The position numbers were made by a program, and so were the translations under genes. From the NCBI GenBank assembly GCA_009859145.1, contig VRVR01000061.1:103459-167458 (forward strand): a DNA stretch of 64,000 nucleotides, read 5' to 3'. The notes under the pieces were generated by a model that did not search any database, was not told the origin of the DNA, and saw only the letters and a program-made list of their open reading frames with translations. The stretch's first letter is position 1; each line of letters starts with the position of its first letter. Shown in pieces: positions 48,586-59,148 of this stretch. This DNA is from Andalucia godoyi (lineage: Eukaryota; Discoba; Jakobea; Jakobida; Andaluciidae).

Positions 48586-50970
48586 ATGCGCGCTCTTTGT
48601 CAAATCACCCTTTGTCTGTGTCTGTGGTGTTGTCTCGGGAACCGACTGTGTGTATCGATGGTCACAGCCGACGTTCTGTCACATCATGCAACGTATCAGT
48701 CATTGCTGGATCACCGCGCACGGGATATTTTGAAGCAGGCGCGGGCAGGTGATTTGGCTGGGGCATTTTCGCGGCTTCACGAGGACCGGGACGTCGTTCT
48801 CAGGAATCTCGGATTCAGCCATTCGGAATCGTCATCAAAGTTTCTTGCGGCGCTCAGTACACAGAAGTCCTTTCTTCTGGGAGATCCATGCGAGCTTTCC
48901 ACTGTGAACTTGATGGTTCTTGCGTACGTGCCACCGCCCATTGCTGCAATGTCTGCTGAGAACCATGCACCCTACAGCTTTTCGATTCATCGACCAGACG
49001 GCACTTTCATGGAGACGTTCGTTGTCGATGCTGTTAAGCAACAGCAGATACTCGAGGCTGGTTCTTCCGGGAATGTCGGCATTCGGGGCATCAGACTCTT
49101 GGATGCAATGTTTGCCATTGACGTCACACTGACAAGTCGAGTTTCCTTGTCTTCCGCACGCACCGGCCCGATCCGGATGCTCTACATACGCGTCGATTTC
49201 TCAGACATGGCCGGGGAACCTGTGTCGGACGCAACTGTTCGGTTCGTGAATGACAACCAGACTTCGCCGTTCTACAAGGCATCGTCGTACGGTCAAGTGC
49301 CATCAATCTCAGTGACTGTGACGCCAACATTTCGAATGCCGAATTCCAAATCGTACTTTGCTTCACTGTCCTCTGGAACAGAATTGCTGCTGTCACAAGC
49401 GCGAGACCTTGCAAAAAACAACGGCTACGATGCTTCGTCCTACGACTATTATGCCGTCGCGTTCAAGCCGATCTGGAGCTGGGGAGGACTTGGCTACGTC
49501 GGAGCTCCGGGTCAATGGCTGCAGTACTACGAGTTTCGTGTCTACGCACACGAGACCGGGCATAATTTCGGTTCCTGGCACGCAAATGCCTGGAAAGTCA
49601 ACTTGGCACAATCTCCCTTACCGTACGGTGCTGGCGAGTCCGACGAATATATGGATTACTCGGATGTCATGGGTGCGAACTACAAGGATCGAACAGATGC
49701 CTATTTCAACCTCGTAGAACGCGCTGCGATCGGCTGGACTGGGGATTTGACAAGCACGACGCATGTCATCGATAGCGCGGTGTCGACTCGTGGTGTGTAC
49801 TCATTCCTTCCATTTGATCAAGCCACTGTCAAGACATCGAAGCAAGGAGTGCGCATTTCTCGAGCAGCAGCCCCTGTCTCTGCTTCCGGGACCGGTAATT
49901 ACTATGTCTTGTCCTATCGCTCTGTTTTCGGAGGAGCGGATTATCCGTGGGTGCCGTCTGCCCTTTACCTTCAATTTTCGTACAGTACGTACACAGACGG
50001 CAAAGAGTCGATGTTGGTGAACATGGATCCTTCCAGAACAGATTATTCCAAAGCCTTCTTAGTCGGTGGCCAAACGTTTGTCGATGTACCCAACAAAATA
50101 TACATCACACCCATCGTACTTGAAAGGTGGGGAGCTCTGGTTGCCGTCATCACCAAACCGACAAATGTGACATCGGTAGAGCAACATTTGGTTGTTCGTT
50201 TCGAAGCGTTGTTTTCTCCCATTGCGGTTGGATCGTTCTCGGTGGCGAAGGTTTTTGCGAACAACACTGCTGGAACTGCGTTTGCGTTGTCGTGGGCCGG
50301 AACCGGATCGTTCTACTCCCGCAATTTCGCAGTCTCGTTCGTCAAGCAGTCAACAGCAGGCAATTTTACGGTATCTGCTACGATCTCCAACCTTTGTGCA
50401 TCTCAGAAAACCGCCAATGCGACTGTGAGGTACGTGGCAACGACGGGGTTGCCGGTTCTGTCACTATATGTGGCTTCAACGACGAATGAATATTTGGTTT
50501 CTGCAGATCGTATAGAATCCTTTGCACACAGCGACCTGATGAATTCCAGATTGGCGTTTCGTGTCGTTTCATCAGCACCGCTGCAGGACCTACAGCTGTG
50601 GTCCACGCGCGGCTTCGTAAGCGCTCTGAATTCGTCCAATTCGTCTGTTGCGGTTCCTGCCAACTCTTCACTGCTTCCCGGCGGAGCCTCTTCGTTTGTT
50701 GCGATTGGAAAATCAGCGTCTGGCACGTGGGTATCCTCGAAATTGTACACTTCGATATTGACGTCGTTCAATGGACAAGAGCAGACTATGGACGCCAGCA
50801 AGGTCTCTTGCTCGTTCACAGCCGTCGATCCCGGTCCCAATCCCAATCCCGATCCAAACCCCGATCCCAATCCCAATCCCACCACCACAGAAAACGGCTT
50901 GGGGATCAGCACAATATCGCACGTCTTGTACTGGGTCAGCGGGTCGCTGGCGTTGCTGTGTCTGCAGTAA
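48586..50970 (+). CDS. Secreted, probably GPI-anchored M11 (gametolysin-type) metalloprotease
   Basis: 794 aa from ATG 48586. A signal peptide is likely (RALCQITLCLCLWCCLGNRL). The metzincin zinc site HETGHNFGSWHA (His322, His326, His332; HExxHxxGxxH) and the Met-turn YMDYSDVMGANY match the gametolysin (M11) pattern. Upstream, GPIRMLYIRVDFSD is a strand of the protease core. The C-terminal region (about 500-730) is strand-rich, then comes an NPNPDPNPDPNP stalk and a hydrophobic end (VLYWVSGSLALLCL) compatible with a GPI anchor signal. M11 enzymes degrade extracellular matrix or cell wall in algae; here the target is unknown. Confidence 0.85.
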   Translation: MRALCQITLCLCLWCCLGNRLCVSMVTADVLSHHATYQSLLDHRARDILKQARAGDLAGAFSRLHEDRDVVLRNLGFSHSESSSKFLAALSTQKSFLLGDPCELSTVNLMVLAYVPPPIAAMSAENHAPYSFSIHRPDGTFMETFVVDAVKQQQILEAGSSGNVGIRGIRLLDAMFAIDVTLTSRVSLSSARTGPIRMLYIRVDFSDMAGEPVSDATVRFVNDNQTSPFYKASSYGQVPSISVTVTPTFRMPNSKSYFASLSSGTELLLSQARDLAKNNGYDASSYDYYAVAFKPIWSWGGLGYVGAPGQWLQYYEFRVYAHETGHNFGSWHANAWKVNLAQSPLPYGAGESDEYMDYSDVMGANYKDRTDAYFNLVERAAIGWTGDLTSTTHVIDSAVSTRGVYSFLPFDQATVKTSKQGVRISRAAAPVSASGTGNYYVLSYRSVFGGADYPWVPSALYLQFSYSTYTDGKESMLVNMDPSRTDYSKAFLVGGQTFVDVPNKIYITPIVLERWGALVAVITKPTNVTSVEQHLVVRFEALFSPIAVGSFSVAKVFANNTAGTAFALSWAGTGSFYSRNFAVSFVKQSTAGNFTVSATISNLCASQKTANATVRYVATTGLPVLSLYVASTTNEYLVSADRIESFAHSDLMNSRLAFRVVSSAPLQDLQLWSTRGFVSALNSSNSSVAVPANSSLLPGGASSFVAIGKSASGTWVSSKLYTSILTSFNGQEQTMDASKVSCSFTAVDPGPNPNPDPNPDPNPNPTTTENGLGISTISHVLYWVSGSLALLCLQ

Positions 50971-51085
50971 GAAGCAAGACCGTTTTTAAATATAAAATTT
51001 TCTAATTTTTATACATATTTTATTTCTCTATTATTGTTGTTATTTAAATATAAAAAAATTAATGTTAGCTGTTCCTCATCGACTT

Positions 51086-54000
51086 CTAATGCAGAAAAAA
51101 ACTCCTTTCCAGATCCTCTTGCTCGGAATGGTTGTCTGGATCTCTTCGGATGGATACCAACAAATAAGTGGTGGCTCTTCCGAGACCTTTCAAGACAGAC
51201 TCTACTTCCGCACACTCGAACCACGGATACAAAAGTTCGTAGGTTTCTCGGCTCATGTGCACGCCGTCGATTTTCGGACACGTCTGCTCCAAACGGGCTG
51301 CATAATTCACAGAGTGGCCATATATGTCGTACAAATACCGGTTCTTTGAGATGACTCCTGACACAACGGGTCCCGTGTGGACACCGCATCGAACGTGCAT
51401 CCCGAATTCGTTGGCGATTTTGATCACATCCAGACAAAACCGGACTGCACAAAGCGCTTCGTTCTGGACGTCCAGGTCATGCTGTTGCTCCGTGCCGTAC
51501 ATCTTGTCGAAATGCAAACCAGTGGCACCAAACCAACAGTCTCCAATGATTTTGATTTTGAAAACCTGGTATGTGTCGGCGGCCAGATCAAACCTGGTGT
51601 ACAGATCGTCCAGCACAGATACAATGGCACCAGGCCCCTCTGCTATACGGTCTTGACACATTGTGGAAAACCCCACCAGATCGACGAAGATGCAAGACAC
51701 ACTCTTGTGCGAGAACGCAATCGGCCTCTCATTTCTCTTCAGCCGGTCCACAATGGGCGCTGGCATCATATTGAGCAGCAAATCTGTCGACTTTTGCTTC
51801 TCCAGTTCCAGCAACGATCGCTGTCGGATTTCTTCGGTCACGTCGCGAACGTACACTGCGAAGACACGGCGGCCAGCGGATTCCGATTCTATCGCATCCG
51901 GAATCGCAACAACTACACAGTGGAAAGTACCACGTTTTGACTGCTCTTTTCCCGATCGCGCGGTTACTGGAGGCGAGGATAGAGAATCTAAATTGTGCGT
52001 ACCATCGTTCCCACGGCTCGAGGCGTTCCGGCGAACAGCTCGAAGCCTGAATTCACGAACGCCTGAAATCATGTCCGCGATTTCGGCAGTGGACAGATAC
52101 CTCTGAAAATCCATGAAATCGTCGTCCACCAGGAAAAAGGACTCGAGTGCAGAACCCAAGACTTCAAACTCGCTGTGACCAAACATCCGCAAACATGACC
52201 CGTTTGCCTCTCGAACGACAAAACGCGGGTCCTGAACGTGCTTCGCCAGCTGAGAAGACCCGACGACTTGAAAAAGAGCGACAGGCATCGTTCTCACGCA
52301 CCACTGCGGCCCAGTAAAACCAAATTGTTGGTTGCTACTCAAATCTCCCCGAGTAGCGCTGAAATCGCCTTTCACGGAAGACTTGTCGCTGGCGACGACA
52401 GAAAGACTGTCTTGCGCATTATCGAGGTTCTTTGTCCGATTTCGTGGAAGATCTGCACGAATGGATCCCGTGGCCATGAAGGTAACGACTTGGGGATTAG
52501 TAAGCAGCGTTTCGAGAGAGAGGGTGCACAGCATTTTCCGCATCTGCCTCTCCCGTTGTTTCAGCTGATTCAAGGCTTTGTGAAAGCAAAAGTAATACAA
52601 CAGCGGCAGAAAGATAAACGACAGTCCGAAACAGATGTTTGCCACCACCAGAAGCGTATCTGTTCGGTCGTCGTAGTATTCGACAATCAGCGTGTACACA
52701 TCATCAAACTTCTTTGGAATTACGGAGAACAGCAGACCCTGCAGTCGGGCCTTATATATTGTCCACAGAACAGTGGAGTCCGTTCCCTTTGCAGTCAAAC
52801 TAATTATGTCATCATACGCGGTAGAAATGTCAGCGGCAAGCGAACGAGCAGTTGTGTCTGGGAAGAACGATGGATACAGTGTCGCCGACCGCTGGGAAAA
52901 CAGCGCGTTCTTGATGTTTTCCGAGTAGTACTTGACGCCAGTGGTATTCGAGCCATCCCCATCAATGAATCGCGTCCATTCTGTCAGCGCCAGGCTTGCA
53001 TAGTTTTGCGATGATCGCACATAGAGGGGATACAGCGCCGATTCGTTGGTCGACGGATTCGACAACTTTCCTATGGACGGATATGAAATGGGAAATGTCT
53101 CAAAGGCAGAAGCGGTCGCGCGAGATAGAATTCCATTGACAGAAGACATGTACTGAACCTCAAATGAAGCAGATCGCAAGTACCGAACAAACAACGAGAG
53201 CAAAATGGTGAAGATCTGACAGTACAAGATGATGAAGATGACCGCAATGACAATCAGGAAGCTCACAAACAAGTATCTGCGGCCACTCAGCTCTTGATTC
53301 ACAATGGTGCCGGAGAAAGAGGACAGGTAGGATTGCGTGGCTCGCAGAGTCTCGTGCTTCCTTTTTTCTCGGAAATGCGAATTACGAGCATTGCTTCCAC
53401 CATGCTGTACATCCGCAGGCGGCCGGTCAGCCGGAATCGAGGGTCTTCTGGAGCCCATAACATCAAGCTTTGCAATTCCTTCACACATCGCCAGATATTC
53501 TCCTTTGAGCGAAGATTTGTCGAATTCCAAGTTCAGCAGCATGACTCTCTTTTGATCGTCGTACGTCTTGATCAAAGAAGGCACGATCACACACACCAAG
53601 AACAAAAGCGTTACAAAAAAGGTAGAAAGCGCGCAAATCAAGACGATTAAAAACAGATTATCAACATAGTCCAAAATTTCCTGTTGATACAGCGGCACGG
53701 CAGCATCTACTACATTCCACACGCTCAGCAAGCTGTTAAACCATCCCTCCAAGGTCAGTTCGACGCATCTACTTTGTAGATTCATGAACACAAAACTTGT
53801 GTTCACATAGTACGATATGTTCATAGCGGTCAAGGACTGCGAGCACGTCGTAGTGCCTTGCAAAATGGGATCAAAGTTTCGAATGACGTTGGACTGCTGC
53901 ACGGTGGATGACGACCGAATGAAGTTATCGGATATGCTCCTGTTCGTGGAGCTGTTCTGGAACACTGGGATGGGAGAAAAGACGTTGAAGGAAGAAGTTT

Positions 54001-56593
54001 GGCGAGTCCAGTAGGAGTCCAGAGACACCAGATGTTCCTCCACAAGAACAATCTTGACATTGAATCGGTAGCTTGCCAAGATGCTGGGAAATATGATTCG
54101 GTAGAAGTCAAGTTCAGAAGACGACAGAAAGAATGGAAGGGTAAGCGTGCGGTAAACAAGCGCAAGACTGCCGATGGGTCTACGCATCCTCGCAATGGAT
54201 TCCAACGGAAGAGAGATTGCCTCTGTCCCAGCAGATCGTTCCTCGCTATTCGCAGATTCTCCTTCGACGAATCTCTTGGTCACGGGGGAGCGAATGACCG
54301 TTCGAGAAACCACAAACAAGGCAATAATCAGTATGGCAGACACGAGTAATGTACCAATTAGCGCAAGCTGCATTCTCCATATTGTGGAAGATTTGCGTTG
54401 CATCACGGAAACACGCAAATCCTTTAGTCGCCGGGCGCGCGAAGATGCGTCGGACTGGATAACTGTGGAATTGTCGGAAATCGTAGAGGACGCATCGGCA
54501 GCCTCCGAAGGAACATTCGCAGACGACGGCACAGTTGGCACGGATTCGACTTGAAGCATGGTGGGATTGGAAGAGGCGAGCTGGCCGGCGGATTCTTCAG
54601 CGGCAGGGATAAAGAGCCCATGGGTAGCAAGTTCCTCTGGAGCACTGGAGCTCCGAGGCGGAACAGGACGGGGCGGCAGCGAGGATTCTGCGGAAAAGGG
54701 CTCAGCTTTCAAATTATCCACCGACACACCAACGGTGCGTCTCTGTGTACCACAGTTGCCCGTTGCTTTCCGCGGACCATGTGGGCTTCGCGTGAACCTC
54801 GTCATGTGGTCCTCCAACGTGTCTGCTTGCGCCAGTAACTTCGAAGACAAGTCACTGTTGTGTTCCACGTCACTAAACCATCTCGCTCGACAGCGGAGCA
54901 TCTCTGGAGTGATCATAGGCATACTTTCCATTCTTCGAATGATCATCGAGCCACGGTACTCGCGATCCTCCGCGTACGAGAGGATGGACCACAGGTGCGA
55001 AAGATCGAGCGTGGAGCACCGTTGCTTTCGTTTCCACCGTCCAAACAGTCTCCACTTCGTGAGCAAGCCTGGGTGTTGCTGCTGTTGCTGTTGCTGTCCA
55101 CGGGATTGCGAACTTACAACAAGGACTTCTTTCCAGAAAATCGCCGTCAAGACTATAATTTCCTTTCGAATGCGATCCAGAGCACCCATTTCAGCTCTGA
55201 TTTGACGCAGGCCAAGATTTCCATCAAGTCCAATGGTTTCTGTCGAAGAACGCAATGAGATCAGACCATGGTAGAACTCGAAGATTGTTGAGGCGCTCCA
55301 CAGAGATCGCACCTTTTGCATCAGAGCAAGGCGAATGATGGTTGCAGACTGTGACCAAACGTACGCCCTGCCTGCAACCAGATTTAGATGGCACCCCAAG
55401 ACACAAAACTGGCCTGCAAGAAACGAAGACAAGGGAAACACGTCCAGCGCCGTTGAATACAGCTGAAGAATTTCCTGGCCATCGTCCACGGAGACTTGGA
55501 CCTTGCGAAAACCAAAACAGAACGGAAAAGAGTGAAGAGTGGACACGCCCAATCTGTTGCGAAGCATCGTTCTAAGGGCGATTTCGCAGTCGAAGGGATT
55601 TGCTGTTTGAGAAAGCAAATAAAGGTCCCGGTCGAAGACATCGGAGGCGGAAATCTCTGGATTAGGCTCCTGTATTCGCAGTCCTTTCCCAACGTGACGT
55701 CTGAAAGACAAGATACAAGATGCCCACAGTAGCAAAAACGAGCCAATGGACACAGGTAGAATAATACTTGAAGATGTTGTGCGGGAAGCCTCGAATGCGG
55801 CATTGAAAATGACCGCAAGGAATGGATACAGTGTCAGCGCATTCCCCTCTGGGGTTTTCCAGGGCAGCACGTACAGGAAGCCTACAAGAATTGCTAGAGA
55901 CAGCGCAATTGAAAATACGGTGTAAAGCGCTCGGATGCCGGCAGCGATCGATATGAAGTCCACAAACATGATGAAAATTTGAAATCCGTACGTGACCAAA
56001 AGGAAAAACCCGACGGAAACGGACTGCACAGAGAAATCAAAGGGAGACGTATCGGCACAGAGAAATGTCAAAAAGGGTGCCAGAATGAACATTGACCAAG
56101 AGAAGTGAATGAAGAGCAGCACGCTCTCCGCATCGTCCACCCGCGACTCTCGGATCGAATCCTCTTCAAGAGCATACGCTCGAAGAAACATGTACTGGAC
56201 AGGAATTGTAGCGACGATGAACCAGCTTGTCCATCGAACCGTGTTCGACAATGACGTCTGGCCAGGATCGCCGTAGTGAAATCGAGACAGTAACTTCAAA
56301 AAGCATGCAAAATTCAGGAATGATATCCCAAAGAATGCCCAAACCACCACGTCTGCGGCAAGCGAGTCTCGGACAGAAGATCGAATGTCATTAACGAACA
56401 GTTGAGAGAACGCAAAGAGAACGAAACTTGCAATCCACAACAAATGCAGCGGTCCCGGCTGGCATAAGCGTCTTTTCATCCGGGATCCTGCGATGAAGCA
56501 CTGCGAAAAGAATGGGCTCAGAAGAGCAAACGTCGATTCTGTGGACGTGACATCTTGCCCGTCACTTTCCTCGCCGCTCGCCGAGGAGGACAT
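51086..56593 (-). CDS. Large multi-pass adenylyl cyclase
   Basis: 1835 aa from ATG 56593 (MSSSASGEESDG); no ATG lies upstream in frame. N-terminus: about eight hydrophobic segments (residues 35-330). The middle and second half add further single TMs around loops that look extracellular (for example about 790-815, LALIGTLLVSAILIIALFVV). A PAS-like domain (about 1440-1550, with RFVVREANGSCLRMFGHSEF) precedes the catalytic class III cyclase domain. That domain has a metal Asp in IFVDLVGFSTM, IKIIGDCWFGA with a Lys and a second Asp, VHTGPVVSGVI, and YDIYGHSVNYAARLEQT with the Asn and Arg. The Lys plus Asp at the base-selecting positions match adenylyl rather than guanylyl cyclases. It makes cAMP; membrane sensing is inferred. 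Confidence 0.88.
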   Translation of the reverse strand: MSSSASGEESDGQDVTSTESTFALLSPFFSQCFIAGSRMKRRLCQPGPLHLLWIASFVLFAFSQLFVNDIRSSVRDSLAADVVVWAFFGISFLNFACFLKLLSRFHYGDPGQTSLSNTVRWTSWFIVATIPVQYMFLRAYALEEDSIRESRVDDAESVLLFIHFSWSMFILAPFLTFLCADTSPFDFSVQSVSVGFFLLVTYGFQIFIMFVDFISIAAGIRALYTVFSIALSLAILVGFLYVLPWKTPEGNALTLYPFLAVIFNAAFEASRTTSSSIILPVSIGSFLLLWASCILSFRRHVGKGLRIQEPNPEISASDVFDRDLYLLSQTANPFDCEIALRTMLRNRLGVSTLHSFPFCFGFRKVQVSVDDGQEILQLYSTALDVFPLSSFLAGQFCVLGCHLNLVAGRAYVWSQSATIIRLALMQKVRSLWSASTIFEFYHGLISLRSSTETIGLDGNLGLRQIRAEMGALDRIRKEIIVLTAIFWKEVLVVSSQSRGQQQQQQQHPGLLTKWRLFGRWKRKQRCSTLDLSHLWSILSYAEDREYRGSMIIRRMESMPMITPEMLRCRARWFSDVEHNSDLSSKLLAQADTLEDHMTRFTRSPHGPRKATGNCGTQRRTVGVSVDNLKAEPFSAESSLPPRPVPPRSSSAPEELATHGLFIPAAEESAGQLASSNPTMLQVESVPTVPSSANVPSEAADASSTISDNSTVIQSDASSRARRLKDLRVSVMQRKSSTIWRMQLALIGTLLVSAILIIALFVVSRTVIRSPVTKRFVEGESANSEERSAGTEAISLPLESIARMRRPIGSLALVYRTLTLPFFLSSSELDFYRIIFPSILASYRFNVKIVLVEEHLVSLDSYWTRQTSSFNVFSPIPVFQNSSTNRSISDNFIRSSSTVQQSNVIRNFDPILQGTTTCSQSLTAMNISYYVNTSFVFMNLQSRCVELTLEGWFNSLLSVWNVVDAAVPLYQQEILDYVDNLFLIVLICALSTFFVTLLFLVCVIVPSLIKTYDDQKRVMLLNLEFDKSSLKGEYLAMCEGIAKLDVMGSRRPSIPADRPPADVQHGGSNARNSHFREKRKHETLRATQSYLSSFSGTIVNQELSGRRYLFVSFLIVIAVIFIILYCQIFTILLSLFVRYLRSASFEVQYMSSVNGILSRATASAFETFPISYPSIGKLSNPSTNESALYPLYVRSSQNYASLALTEWTRFIDGDGSNTTGVKYYSENIKNALFSQRSATLYPSFFPDTTARSLAADISTAYDDIISLTAKGTDSTVLWTIYKARLQGLLFSVIPKKFDDVYTLIVEYYDDRTDTLLVVANICFGLSFIFLPLLYYFCFHKALNQLKQRERQMRKMLCTLSLETLLTNPQVVTFMATGSIRADLPRNRTKNLDNAQDSLSVVASDKSSVKGDFSATRGDLSSNQQFGFTGPQWCVRTMPVALFQVVGSSQLAKHVQDPRFVVREANGSCLRMFGHSEFEVLGSALESFFLVDDDFMDFQRYLSTAEIADMISGVREFRLRAVRRNASSRGNDGTHNLDSLSSPPVTARSGKEQSKRGTFHCVVVAIPDAIESESAGRRVFAVYVRDVTEEIRQRSLLELEKQKSTDLLLNMMPAPIVDRLKRNERPIAFSHKSVSCIFVDLVGFSTMCQDRIAEGPGAIVSVLDDLYTRFDLAADTYQVFKIKIIGDCWFGATGLHFDKMYGTEQQHDLDVQNEALCAVRFCLDVIKIANEFGMHVRCGVHTGPVVSGVISKNRYLYDIYGHSVNYAARLEQTCPKIDGVHMSRETYELLYPWFECAEVESVLKGLGRATTYLLVSIRRDPDNHSEQEDLERSFFLH

Positions 56594-59148
56594 TTCTGTA
56601 CGGGGGAGGAAAAAAAAGAAAAAGCAAAAAATAAATCGTACAACCCTTGGAGATTGCAGATTCACTAAACAAACAAACAAAAATTAACTTAAAAACGATG
56701 AATAAATTACGATTCACGTTTGGCGGGTGCTGCTTCGCAAAATGCAGCAGTCAGCCCCTTCGGGGTTGTGGACAATTCCCAAACAACGAAAAAAAAGACG
56801 TGACTGGTGAAGGCAAAGCGCTCCGGGAAATTTCACGTTGTCAACTCGAAAGTTTCTGCTTCGACATCATCCGCAGATTGATTGATATGGTCAAGTTTGT
56901 GAGGAATGTGCCGAAGCACACACTCTGGGTGCTCCTTTCTGCGGATCATCTTCGCTATTTTTGAGTGCTGGTGACAACCCGCCTGCAAAAACAAAAGTCG
57001 CATTACCAAAACGTACGGAATTTGGTCGCAGGTCCGCAGATCACAGGGGAGTTTCTCTCCCCCTTTTCGAGCTGTGTGACGTATGGAAAACAAAAATTAT
57101 AATCATTCTCGGGAAGAAAAAAAACGGGCTGTGACGTCAGCGCAATCAAAGCAACGCCACGGAAGCATTGCTTTGGGGGGTGCACCATGTGGGCCCGCCA
57201 TTTGAGCGACATTTCAAACTCGTACTTCAGTGTTTGCTAAAGACAGCCGCCTTTTTTTTTAATTTAGCGCACAACACAGTCAGCGAACTTACCCTAGGAA
57301 AAAAAATTGCTCGGGTTAACGGCAAGTCTGCAGCAAGAGCTGTCAAGGATTCCCAAAAGACATTTGTGATAGCTCCACTGTCACTCACTTTCTTCTCGAC
57401 GCGGAGCACTATGAAGGCGGAAACACTGCGTCGAATCTGTTTCAAGAAGGCCTCCATTTGTTAAAATTTCCAGAAAGGCAGGTGCTTCTCGATGTATCCT
57501 TTTCAACCAAGCCAGGCACCCAGACGCTGTCTGACTCCGTTTAGAAACCTGCAAAATCATTGTGTTCTCTGAACTCTCCAATGCCACGTCTTCACAATCG
57601 ACCTACCACGATCCCCTTGTTGGTGTCCTTTCGCTGACGTCCGCGTACTTCCCCACTGGATTCAGAAAATGCATCGAGGAAACTCTCATTGAAAAAAGCT
57701 TGTTGCGCCTGCGATTCACTGCATGAATCCCAAATTGGTACTGTTACAGTGTTGTCTGACAATCGATCCTACGAATCAGTATCAGTTGTCTAAGAGGCTT
57801 CGAGAGAGACCGACTCGCAGCAAATCCGGACAAGTAAAAACGCGAATGGTGGAAGAGAAGATTGATTTCATTTTTATCCGACATAGCCGAAGGGAGGAAA
57901 AATCCTATGTCAGCATTTCACGCATTCTGTGCAAACCGATGATAAAATCACGAAGATGTGATCGATTGCGTTCGGAATGTGCTTTCAAGTCAGAGAACAA
58001 GAAGGAGCAATGGCAAAAGCGACGTTCGCCGACTACATTCTGTTTCCTTCAACGTACATTTTTGAATGTTGAATCGATTGGGGAATATGTTGGGTGCAGG
58101 GACCCTTTGATGCAGAGCAATCTGCATTAAAAAGTTGGTGCTCCCCTCAATTAATAAAATCATGTGGCTTGGATTTGTCTTCGGTGACAGCTTAGACGAT
58201 GATGAATAAATAATGGTTCATGGTTTGGCGAGCGGTTGCTCCCGGTCCTGACTCAGGATGCTTGCATTACGTGTTGCCTAACACTGCTCTGTTGATCACC
58301 ATGGTTCTCGCTGGTGTGGTTTGGGAATCTGGGGCTGCGAAAGCACGTCCCCCTCATACGGGGAAGACAATGTCTGACCTTACTGCATGTTGTGTAGCAA
58401 AATGGACTTCTGGTCGAAGCGCACAAACTGAGAGTTGTCGAACAAACGACAACGACTTTCCAACCAATAACTGTCTTCTCGCAGCCCCGTCAGCTCAGTT
58501 ACTGTGAATCTGAAGTTTGAATTGAAAGTTGAAAAAAAAAAACCAACAACAAAAAACCAAAACAAAAAACAAAAACGCGTGTTACCTGAGAGCAGTTCCG
58601 TGCGAGCAGCAACAGCACCCGGGAAAGGGTTGTTGACCTGTTCGAGGAATCCTTTCTGCCATAGCAGCGCACACCGTCGAGCACAATAGTTCAACCGCAC
58701 GACGTCCTGGCGAAAAAGGAAATTACTTCTGCCTTACTTGTAACACATTGGAGCGGTTCAACTCGATTACGGCTTCTTCATCGGGCGACCCACGACAAAA
58801 ACTCGAACGTGGGCTACGAGAAGGCGGGTTGTCGTCTGCTCTCACACGGTTCGGAAAACGATGCAATGGCTTGAAGCGAACCCGGCCGGATTGGCTGTTT
58901 TTTCCGAAGGCGCACCCACCCGGAAACAAAATACTGCAGCTTTTCCAGGTCAGGCAAAAAGGATGGACTCCGCCACGGATGATTTCCGCGGTTCAAGAAC
59001 GGGGACTTGTATGACCGGCCACAGAAGCTTTCATGATCTATCTGCTTCTTTTTTCCCGCGAAATTCTTCAAAAAGTAAAAATAATATAAAAAATGCGTTG
59101 AAATCAGACAGGAGTTGCTCTCTCTCTCATGCGCACAGTTCACGATCT
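56594..59148. other. 2.5 kb region between cyclase and histidine kinase, no confident gene
   Basis: Contains a possible 88-codon frame at 56698-56964 (FCFDIIRRLIDMVKFVRNVP) and scattered protein-like stretches in different frames: LLDAEHYEGGNTASNLFQEG (about 57390), LTSAYFPTGFRKCIEETLIE (about 57635) and NRSYESVSVV (about 57765). Frames switch every 100-200 bp, suggesting a decayed gene. Local sequence is more AT-rich than the flanking genes. I could not match any part to a family. In-frame ATGs at 58861, 58963 and 59011 could extend the kinase upstream. Confidence 0.4.

Noticed and set aside
56698-56964. 88-codon frame next to the cyclase start
   Set aside because: No family signal and only 100 bp from the divergent cyclase start; mentioned under the spacer but not called as a gene.
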